Shown here one piece after another: positions 1-4,853 of a DNA stretch of 5,896 nucleotides (its first letter is position 1; each line of letters opens with the position of its first letter). A program made the position numbers and the translations under genes. The notes under the pieces are model-generated. The model ran no database searches, had not been told where the DNA came from, and saw nothing but the letters and a program-made list of their open reading frames with translations. Origin of the DNA: Desulfobulbaceae bacterium (GTDB taxonomy: Bacteria > Desulfobacterota > Desulfobulbia > Desulfobulbales > Desulfocapsaceae); NCBI GenBank assembly GCA_003509305.1, contig DOMU01000121.1:5330-11225 (forward strand), in the 5' to 3' direction.

Positions 1-852
1 GGGAGTGGGAACGGCGGCCAGAACGCCACAACCACGAATAGCATCATAAACGGCGGCGATGAGGGAAAAACCAGCTACGACCCGGCGGCAAATATAGATA
101 AGGAAAATTTCTTCAGAAGGGCCGATACGGCGGGCGATACCGGCGCGGGCTGGCTGTCGCGCTACACGAGAGAGGCCGGGCGGGAACTGGAAATCAAGAC
201 CGGAACCGTCATTCCGGCGGTGCTGGTGACAGGCATCAACTCGGATTTGCCAGGCGTCATGATCGCCCAGGTGAGCCAGAACGTTTTCGACACGGCATCG
301 GGCAAATACCTTCTGATCCCGCAGGGGGCCAAACTCTACGGCATGTACGACTCGCGGGTGGTCTATGGCCAGGAGCGCGTTTTGGTCGCCTGGAACCGCG
401 TCATTTTCCCGGACGGCTCAAGCGTCACCTTAGGATCGATGCCGGGCGCCGATATGAGCGGTTACGCGGGTTTTCATGACAAGGTGAACAACCACTATAT
501 CCGGGCTTACTCGAACGCTTTTCTCATGTCGATTGTCACGGGATCGGCGGCGTACATGGTCGATTACTTTGATAACAGCAATAGCAGTTATGACGCCTTT
601 GGCAATCGTCAGCCTTCATTTGGCGATGAGATTGGCCGGGCCATGGCCCAGCAGATGAGCCAGGCGACAATCAGGATTTTAGAGAAGAACCTGAATATTT
701 CGCCGACGTTAGAAATCCGGCCCGGCTACCAGTTCAACGTCATCTGCACCAAAGATGTCGCTTTTACCGAGCCGTATTCCGATCAGTTCACCCGCCCCGG
801 TGAAGGACAAGTTACGGAGGCCAGCCATGCAAGCGGCACAGTACGGCCATAA
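1..852 (+). CDS. trbI: TrbI/VirB10-like conjugal transfer protein, C-terminal part (5' end outside window)
   Basis: The frame is open from base 1 and ends at TAA 850-852, giving 283 visible residues. TrbI/VirB10 spans the cell envelope and forms part of the outer-membrane core channel of the conjugative type IV secretion system. A low-complexity Gly/Asn/Thr linker occupies residues 1-30. The conserved VirB10 C-terminal domain follows, with the signature GTVIPAVLVTGINSDLPG at 68-85, then AQVSQNVFD (89-97), YLLIPQGAKLYGMYDS (103-118) and PDGSS. The hydrophobic stretch AFLMSIVTGSAAYMV fits the outer-membrane antenna region. The N-terminal cytoplasmic and transmembrane part lies outside the window. 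The last eight codons lie in a 27-bp sequence that recurs at 1493-1519. In that sequence the trbI end overlaps the traG start in another frame, so the ancestral genes overlapped by 26 bases. Family assignment is secure; the exact name (trbI versus virB10) rests on the traG/traF context. Confidence 0.93.
   Translation, partial: GSGNGGQNATTTNSIINGGDEGKTSYDPAANIDKENFFRRADTAGDTGAGWLSRYTREAGRELEIKTGTVIPAVLVTGINSDLPGVMIAQVSQNVFDTASGKYLLIPQGAKLYGMYDSRVVYGQERVLVAWNRVIFPDGSSVTLGSMPGADMSGYAGFHDKVNNHYIRAYSNAFLMSIVTGSAAYMVDYFDNSNSSYDAFGNRQPSFGDEIGRAMAQQMSQATIRILEKNLNISPTLEIRPGYQFNVICTKDVAFTEPYSDQFTRPGEGQVTEASHASGTVRP
816..829 (+). promoter_or_regulatory. Orphaned traG ribosome binding site and start codon
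   Basis: GGAGG at 816-820 stands six bases before ATG 827-829. The codons after this ATG match the traG N-terminus (MQAAQYGHK) and then run into the hicAB insertion. It is evidently the ancestral traG initiation site, left behind when the cassette was inserted. It now opens a 231-codon reading frame antisense to hicAB that ends at 1519, inside the second repeat copy. Confidence 0.7.
826..852 (+). repeat. 27-bp direct repeat, left copy (trbI end / old traG start)
   Basis: This copy is identical over 27 bases to 1493-1519 (it begins CATGCAAGCGGCAC and ends GGCCATAA). The flanking bases differ on both sides. It contains the trbI stop and, in another frame, the first codons of traG. The two copies lie 667 bp apart and bracket only the hicAB pair, so it behaves like a duplicated target of the insertion. 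27 bp is unusually long for a common transposase duplication. Confidence 0.92.
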
Positions 853-853
853 A

Positions 854-1198
854 TCAGGCGTGTTGTTCGACCGATTCCGCCAGCGCCGCAATCATCCAGG
901 CGTTCAGGCTTTCGCCTTTAACCTCGGCCATCACCGCCAATTGGGCGTGCAGATCAGGCGGCATCCGCAAAGTGACCCGACCGGAATATGGCTTGTTCGG
1001 CTGCCGTCCCAGCTTAGCGCAGGTTTCAAGATAATCATCAACGGTTTCCTCAAAAACCGTGCGGATTTCCGCAACGGAATCGGCATGAAAACCGATGATG
1101 TCGTTAATGCCCATGATATGGCCGACAAGACAGGTATCTTCGGCGCTATAAGCGATATGGGCGGTGTAGCCTCTGTAAGTCATGGCACTGTTGGTCAT
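854..1198 (-). CDS. hicB: HicB-family antitoxin (cassette 1)
   Basis: A 114-residue protein. The N-terminal part has the partial RNase H-like HicB fold (MTYRGYTAHIAYSAED, then GHIMGINDIIGFHADS). The segment FEETVDDYLETC is typical of this HicB subfamily. The C-terminal part (about 72-108, RVTLRMPPDLHAQLA, SLNAWMIAALAE) is a ribbon-helix-helix DNA-binding domain. In the family, HicB binds and neutralises the HicA RNase and represses the hicAB operon. The start ATG 1198-1196 overlaps the hicA stop (ATGA), so the two are translationally coupled; an internal ATG at residue 6 is an alternative start. The stop (854-856) is one base beyond the trbI stop in convergent orientation, so antitoxin-operon transcripts will run antisense into trbI unless terminated. 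The gene appears intact. Confidence 0.88.
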   Translation of the reverse strand: MTNSAMTYRGYTAHIAYSAEDTCLVGHIMGINDIIGFHADSVAEIRTVFEETVDDYLETCAKLGRQPNKPYSGRVTLRMPPDLHAQLAVMAEVKGESLNAWMIAALAESVEQHA

Positions 1199-1449
1199 GG
1201 CCGTATCCCTAATTTTTCCAGAAATGACTTTGCGTCCCCCACCTGGTATGCGGCGGCTTCCTTGTTGGGATGCGGGCGATGGAAATACGCCATCACCTCA
1301 TCCTTAATAAACCGCACCCGTGAGCCATCGCCTTCAATCACCAGGCATCCGGCGGCAATCAGCAGAGTTTCAATATCGGCCCACGGTAAGGATTTTGGGG
1401 TTGGGCTGCTAAAAATGGCGGCAAGGGTTTTTCGGTGTTTGCTGTTCAT
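1195..1449 (-). CDS. hicA: HicA-family toxin, putative mRNA interferase (cassette 1)
   Basis: An 84-residue protein beginning MNSKHRKTLAAIF. It belongs to the longer HicA subfamily that pairs with HicB proteins of the neighbouring type. A dsRBD-like core is visible: WADIETLLIAAG (23-34), GDGSRVRF (40-47) and YFHRPHP (55-61), with the probable catalytic His in the last motif (H57). HicA toxins cleave mRNA and are held inactive by HicB. I chose ATG 1449-1447 because homologs of this subfamily begin MNSKH. A start five codons upstream at 1464 is possible but would cover the candidate operator. No clear Shine-Dalgarno precedes 1449. Gene order is toxin first, with ATGA overlap into hicB. The gene appears intact. 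Confidence 0.85.
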   Translation of the reverse strand: MNSKHRKTLAAIFSSPTPKSLPWADIETLLIAAGCLVIEGDGSRVRFIKDEVMAYFHRPHPNKEAAAYQVGDAKSFLEKLGIRP

Positions 1450-1455
1450 GCGCCA

Positions 1456-1477
1456 TGATGTCATTTTGTGGTGTCAT
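1456..1477 (-). promoter_or_regulatory. Candidate hicAB-1 operator (repeated half-sites)
   Basis: Immediately upstream of the chosen hicA start, TGATGTCAT (1456-1464) and TGGTGTCAT (1469-1477) form a direct repeat with 8 of 9 matches at 13-bp spacing. The first copy is also within a short palindrome (ATGA-TG-TCAT, 1455-1464). This placement suits autoregulation by the ribbon-helix-helix domain of HicB. Promoter boxes on the minus strand are weak (TTGATT then CATCAT at 17-bp spacing), so this is a suggestion only. Confidence 0.35.
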
Positions 1478-1481
1478 AATC

Positions 1482-1486
1482 AAGGG
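1482..1486 (+). promoter_or_regulatory. Replacement traG ribosome binding site from cassette 1
   Basis: AAGGG at 1482-1486 lies seven bases before traG ATG 1494. It differs from the GGAGG used at the ancestral start (816-820), so insertion exchanged the translation signal of traG. A 231-codon frame starting at the old site also ends at 1519, 23 bases past this ATG, which could couple translation. Confidence 0.45.
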
Positions 1487-1492
1487 AAAAAT

Positions 1493-1519
1493 CATGCAAG
1501 CGGCACAGTACGGCCATAA
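1493..1519 (+). repeat. 27-bp direct repeat, right copy (current traG start)
   Basis: Second perfect copy of 826-852. Here it supplies the traG start (ATG 1494) and continues into the true traG coding sequence, whereas the left copy continues into hicB. The bases before it (AAGGG at 1482-1486, seven bases before the ATG) come from the inserted cassette and give traG a replacement ribosome binding site. Confidence 0.92.
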
Positions 1520-3177
1520 GAAGCGGGAAAAAGGGCCGGGGAAGGCGGCAATCTGGCTGTCCCTGACCGCTCTGGCGTTGTGGGTGGCGCTGACCCTGGC
1601 CTGGACGGCGGGGCGGATAGCGGCCCTTTACGGCTATAACGAAAGACTGGGCCAGCCTTTCGTCATCGAAGGCGTGGCTTTTTACAATCCTTTCGCCATG
1701 CTCTCCTGGCCAGAAGAGGTTCTCTCTGATTCGGAAGCGGACAAACTTTTTCAAATTGGCCTGGCGGTGAGTGTCCTTGTGCCGCTGGCCTTGGCCGGAC
1801 TGATTGCTGTAGCAAGAAAGCCTCACGTCTATGACGACCTGCACGGTTCGGCCCACTGGGCGGATAAAAAGGAAATCGAGGGTATGGGCTATCTGGAGGG
1901 CAAAGGCGTCTATACCGGCGGCTGGTGGGATGAAAAGAAAAAGGCGCAGATGTACCTGCGCCATGACGGGCCGGAACAACTACTGGGAGAAGGTGGCTTT
2001 CGGCTTTTTTCCCGGCGTTGTCCTGCACACCCTGATCAAAACCCGGCATGAGGAAGGCCGCTGCGCCAGCCTCTACGATGTCAGTCTGATGCTCGAAGAC
2101 CCCAAACGGGAAGGCGGGCCGAAAGAACTGTTCAAAGAGATGATCGCGGCCAAGCATGAGGAATGGCTGAAAAACATTTTCCCTGAAATGAGCCTGGAAC
2201 AGCGGCAGGCGATGCACATTTTCTGCGCTTCGGCGGCGAGCGGGATGTTGGCCAAAGCGGACAAGGAGATGGCGGGCGTGGTCTCGACCGCTACCGCGAA
2301 CCTTTCGCTCTACCGCGACCCAGTGGTCTCCTATAATACCGGGGCCAGCGACTTCCGTGTTGCCGACCTGATGAACCGCGATGAGGCGGTGAATCTTTAT
2401 CTCGTCGTCTCACCCGCCGATATTGACCGGCTGCGCCCGCTGCTGCGCATTTTTGCCTCACAGCTTTTAGGCCGTCTGACGGAGAAGATGGAATTCGGCG
2501 GCGGTGGCACCAAGGCCAGCTACAAGCACCGCCTGCTCTTGATGCTTGATGAGTTCACGAGCCTCGGCAAACTGGCCATTATCGAGCGGGCGATTGCCTA
2601 CATGGCCGGATACGGCGTCAAAGGTTATTTTATTGTTCAGGATACAAAACAATTAAACGGTGTATACGGGCAGGACAACGCGCTGATGGCCAACTGCCAT
2701 GTGCGCATCGCCTACGCGCCGAACCTGCCGGAGACGGCGGAATACCTGTCGAAACTGGCTGGCACCACCACGGTCGTTCAGAAAAAGAAATCCATTTCCG
2801 CTGGCAAAGGCGGGCGGAGCGTTTCGCGAAGCGTCCAGGAAACGGCCCGGCCTCTTTTAACCCCGGACGAATGCCTGCGCCTGCCGGGCATCAGGAAGGA
2901 ACATGGCCGCATCGTGCCTGGCGATATGCTGATCTTCACGGCTGGCAATTCGCCGATCTACGGCAGGCAAATCCTGGTCTTCCTCGACCCGGTTTTCCTG
3001 GCCCGCGCCTCTATGCCGCCCGCGCCTGCCGACAGCTTTTATTTCGAGCGGGAACAAGCCCCGAAACCAGCCAGACCGAAAGCGGCAAAGCCTGAAGAAC
3101 TCAGCCAGGAAACAATCGAAAACGCTTTCCTGCGCTACCTCGATGATTTGCCCGAAGGCATCCAGGGGGCGGCATGA
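1494..3177 (+). pseudogene. traG: TraG/VirD4-like coupling protein, broken by internal out-of-frame deletion
   Basis: TraG is the inner-membrane ATPase that links the relaxosome to the conjugative secretion channel. The first frame (from ATG 1494) gives the N-terminal domain: membrane helices at about residues 18-40 and 86-107 around a periplasmic loop, then DLHGSAHWADKKEI (115-128) and MYLRHDGPE (153-161). The family should continue here to the Walker A P-loop, but the sequence jumps to NYWEKVAFGFF in the +1 frame at about 1975-1981. The first frame then ends at 2051. From there about 400 residues of the ATPase domain read intact to TGA 3177, including Walker B LLLMLDEF (Asp-Glu codons 2548-2553), FTSLGKL and FIVQDTKQLNGVYG. 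Roughly 100-150 codons, including Walker A, are missing compared with typical TraG length (about 630-670 residues, from memory). Even a ribosomal frameshift could not restore a P-loop. Confidence 0.87.
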
Positions 3178-3188
3178 AGGCAAGAACA

Positions 3189-3437
3189 TCAAGGATACCC
3201 GGCGGCCTGTTCCAGGGCTTTGGTCACCCATTTATTGAGGCTGATACCGTCTTTAGCGGCCCGCGCCGCGATGCGCTGGTGTGTCTCCGGCGGAATACGC
3301 ACGTTGAAGTTGCCGGAAAAGGGCTTTTGCGGCTCCCGCCCTTTTTTCGCGCAGTATTCCAGATAGACCTCAATCGAATCAGCCAGGGCTGTTTTCAACT
3401 GGTCGAGAGAGCGCCCCTGGACTTTCTCCCTTTGCTT
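3189..3437 (-). pseudogene. HicB antitoxin remnant lacking its N-terminal region
   Basis: Directly after the stop of the upstream hicB, and in the same frame, the reading continues as QGRSLDQLKTALADSIEVYL, then EYCAKKGREPQKPFSG and a ribbon-helix-helix domain (NFNVRIPPETHQRIAARA, SLNKWVTKALEQ) to TGA 3191-3189. This is the C-terminal two-thirds of a HicB of the same subfamily as the cassette 1 antitoxin, which shares the EYC/ETC-AK-GR-P-KP-SG pattern. The N-terminal 35-45 residues and any partner hicA are gone. The only nearby start is a TTG at 3398 with no good ribosome binding site, so it is probably not translated on its own. It lies 11 bases past the traG stop in convergent orientation. 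Confidence 0.8.
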
Positions 3438-3836
3438 TCAAAGCCTCAAAGCTTTGGCGGCAGAATCGGCAAGAAAGGCGGAGCGGCTTTTCGCTTTGCC
3501 GCTGGCGACAGCGGCATCAATTTTTCTGATCAAAAGCCTCGGCAAGGTGACGGTGGCTTTTTCGGAACCGCCCAGAAACGGAGTGATGTCCACTTCGACA
3601 AAGGCCCAGACCGCCCCTTGGTATTCAGGCAGGCCGCTGTGCTTGTCAATCGTGGACGGCGCCGGTGCGATAATACCGTCTTCAGCCAGGATTTCGAGAT
3701 GGCCCGCTATGGCTTCCCCAGCGCTGGCAATGGCCTCGTCAACGCTTTCCCCTGCCGAGAAACAGCCGGGAATATCCGGCACGGAGACGCCATAACAAGA
3801 GTCCATGTCCTTATGAAGAGCGATAGGATATTTCAT
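3438..3836 (-). CDS. hicB: HicB-family antitoxin (cassette 2)
   Basis: A 132-residue full-length HicB. The N-terminal HicB fold is clear: MKYPIALHKDMDSCYGVSVP, DIPGCFSAGESVDEAIASA and EAIAGHLEILAEDG, followed by P-S-ID, GAVWAFVEVDITPFLG and a C-terminal ribbon-helix-helix segment (ATVTLPRLLIRKIDAAVA, SRSAFLADSAAKAL). In the family it neutralises HicA and represses its own operon. ATG 3836-3834 overlaps the hicA stop (ATGA). It belongs to a different subfamily from the cassette 1 HicB, so the two pairs are not copies of each other. Its TGA stop (3440-3438) is followed in frame by the hicB remnant. The gene itself looks complete, because the ribbon-helix-helix domain ends just before the stop as usual. 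Confidence 0.9.
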   Translation of the reverse strand: MKYPIALHKDMDSCYGVSVPDIPGCFSAGESVDEAIASAGEAIAGHLEILAEDGIIAPAPSTIDKHSGLPEYQGAVWAFVEVDITPFLGGSEKATVTLPRLLIRKIDAAVASGKAKSRSAFLADSAAKALRL

Positions 3837-4015
3837 GGCAAGCCCGCCTGTTTCAAAATGTTTGCGATGGTGCCTTTCGGCAATGTTCTTTTGGGATGCG
3901 GCACGGTGACCACACCTTTTTTAATTGGGTGTTTGAAATGATGATGACTTCCCGTGACCCGGACAAGATGCCAACCATCGGCTTCGATCATTCTGATGAT
4001 GTCTTTACTGTTCAC
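3833..4015 (-). CDS. hicA: HicA/YcfA-like toxin, putative mRNA interferase (cassette 2)
   Basis: A 60-residue HicA of the short, common type. It begins GTG AAC AGT (xNSKDIIRMIEADGWHLVR), continues with the hallmark GSHHHFKHP (22-30), which holds the likely catalytic His (H24), and ends VTVPHPKRTLPKGTIANILK. Such toxins are small dsRBD-fold RNases that cleave mRNA when unbound by HicB. GTG 4015-4013 is chosen because GGGAGG stands five bases upstream on the minus strand (complement of about 4021-4026) and because length and N-terminus match the family. It ends in an ATGA overlap with hicB. It looks intact. Confidence 0.9.
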   Translation of the reverse strand: MNSKDIIRMIEADGWHLVRVTGSHHHFKHPIKKGVVTVPHPKRTLPKGTIANILKQAGLP

Positions 4016-4027
4016 CGGAGCCTCCCT

Positions 4028-4591
4028 TTGCGGATAACGATATACCTCTGGCGGTATCTTTTCAAGATCAAAACGAAGTTCAAATATATGGGAGGAACGG
4101 CTTTGGTGATTTTGTCTGTCCTCTTTGCCGCCAGGATTTCCGGATTTGTCATTAACACGACCACGAGCCTGCCGGTTGGCCTTTACCGGCTGGTGGATGA
4201 ACCGCTCCGGCGCGGTGGACTGGCCACCTTCTGCCTGGAGGATAAGCCCTTCATCCAGCTTGCCAGAGAGCGCGGCTATCTGGGGAATGGTTCATGCCCA
4301 GGCGGCATCCAGCCTCTCGGTAAGGAGATATTCGGCCTGCCAGGCGATGTGGTCAGCCTGAGAGATGGATTGATTGCTGTAAATGGCGCGATTATGCCGC
4401 TTTCTGGAGCAAAAAGTACCGACAGCCAGGGCCGGCGTATGCCGGCGCCGGCGAAGTTTGGAAATGGCACAATTCCGGAAGGTTACGGACTGATGCTGTC
4501 GCCACGTCACGCGGGCGGCTTTGATTCTCGATATTTCGGCCTGGTCAGGCTTTCGCGCCTGCATCCGGTCAAGCCGGTTTTCACCTGGTGA
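4028..4591 (+). CDS. traF: TraF-like conjugative transfer signal peptidase (S26 family)
   Basis: TraF is an inner-membrane Ser/Lys protease; in RP4 it matures the TrbC pilin. From ATG 4088 the protein has 167 residues: a hydrophobic anchor (about 3-20), then TSLPVGLYR with the presumed nucleophile Ser27, LGKEIFGLPGD with presumed Lys79, and FDSRYFGLV with an Asp (146) that fits the third conserved residue of RP4 TraF. Cys49 and Cys70 could form a periplasmic disulfide. The start is uncertain. TTG 4028 has GGAG seven bases upstream and includes the basic stretch KIKTKFKY expected before the anchor; ATG 4088 has only weak GAAG and loses that stretch. The original start was probably the ATG at 3174 overlapping the traG stop, now separated by the hicAB-2 insertion. 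The catalytic domain is intact; expression may be impaired. Confidence 0.85.
   Translation: MRITIYLWRYLFKIKTKFKYMGGTALVILSVLFAARISGFVINTTTSLPVGLYRLVDEPLRRGGLATFCLEDKPFIQLARERGYLGNGSCPGGIQPLGKEIFGLPGDVVSLRDGLIAVNGAIMPLSGAKSTDSQGRRMPAPAKFGNGTIPEGYGLMLSPRHAGGFDSRYFGLVRLSRLHPVKPVFTW
4037..4065 (-). promoter_or_regulatory. Candidate hicAB-2 promoter and operator
   Basis: On the minus strand TTGAAA (4065-4060) is followed after 17 bases by TATCGT (4042-4037); TATATC at 15-bp spacing is an alternative -10. Between and overlapping the boxes is an inverted repeat, ATACC (4042-4046) and GGTAT (4053-4057), with a six-base centre. This is a fitting place for a HicB dimer to block transcription. Start of hicA lies about 22 bases downstream of the -10. 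Promoter calls by eye are weak; the palindrome is directly visible. Confidence 0.45.
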
Positions 4592-4605
4592 ATGAGGGGT
4601 AAAGC

Positions 4606-4635
4606 CCGCCGCTCGCGGTAAACCGTTCGCGGCGG
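4606..4635 (+). repeat. GC-rich imperfect hairpin with internal direct repeat between traF and the acidic ORF
   Basis: CCGCCGC (4606-4612) pairs with GCGGCGG (4629-4635), and CGG (4616-4618) pairs with CCG (4623-4625), across a three-base internal loop and a TAAA terminal loop. The same bases also form a direct repeat, CCGCTCGCGG (4609-4618) and CCGTTCGCGG (4623-4632), with 9 of 10 matches. No T-run follows, so it is not a standard intrinsic terminator. It stands 15 bases before the ribosome binding site of the next gene and could be an mRNA-processing or stability hairpin, or a protein-binding site. Confidence 0.5.
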
Positions 4636-4663
4636 CAAATCCAAAAAGAAAAGGAGGAACACC

Positions 4664-4852
4664 ATGGACGAACAAGAAAAAGCCTATCTTGAAGCGGCTG
4701 CAAAAGAAGTCTACCGGCAGATGGAAGAGAACCCTGGCCTCGCCATCCCGGTTGACCCGGAGGTGGCGGAATACATGGGGGCTTTTACCGACGATGCCAT
4801 GGATTTGACCGATGCCATTGAAGGCGCGGAACCGATGCCAGAGGAAGACTGA
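4664..4852 (+). CDS. Small acidic protein of unknown function, upstream of ArdC-like gene
   Basis: I do not recognise this 62-residue protein. It begins MDEQEKAYLEAAAKEVYRQM. It has about 19 Asp/Glu and only three Lys/Arg, with an acidic C-terminal tail (DDAMDLTDAIEGAEPMPEED). The first 20 residues look helical and no membrane segment is visible. It is well supported as a gene by AAGGAGG at 4651-4657, six bases before the ATG, and by its stop lying one base before the next ATG, implying an operon with the ArdC-like gene. Its strong negative charge beside an antirestriction-type gene recalls acidic DNA-mimic antirestriction proteins, but that is speculation from charge and context only. Confidence 0.75.
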   Translation: MDEQEKAYLEAAAKEVYRQMEENPGLAIPVDPEVAEYMGAFTDDAMDLTDAIEGAEPMPEED

Positions 4853-4853
4853 C

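Noticed and set aside
755..1519. Long + strand frame across cassette 1 as a real gene
   Set aside because: It is antisense to two well-recognised hicA/hicB genes and begins within trbI; its product resembles no family known to me. Only its part from ATG 827 is discussed, as a by-product of the insertion.
826..1519. Insertion sequence or transposon around hicAB-1
   Set aside because: No transposase, integrase or terminal inverted repeats are visible between the direct repeats; the space is filled by hicA and hicB.
1960..2000. Programmed ribosomal frameshift in traG
   Set aside because: A shift would not restore the missing Walker A segment; the gap is a deletion, not just a frame change.
1461..2217. 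Minus-strand frames within traG
   Set aside because: Pro/Arg/His-rich translations typical of the complement of GC-rich coding sequence; traG family similarity on the + strand is clear.
3438..3440. TGA readthrough or recoding joining hicB-2 and the hicB remnant
   Set aside because: TGA is used as the ordinary stop for several genes here (traG, hicB-1, the acidic ORF), and no recoding signal such as a selenocysteine-type hairpin is evident.
3174..3941. Long + strand frame over cassette 2 starting at the traG stop
   Set aside because: It is antisense to hicB-2 and the hicB remnant and has no recognisable domain. Its ATG is better explained as the ancestral traF start.
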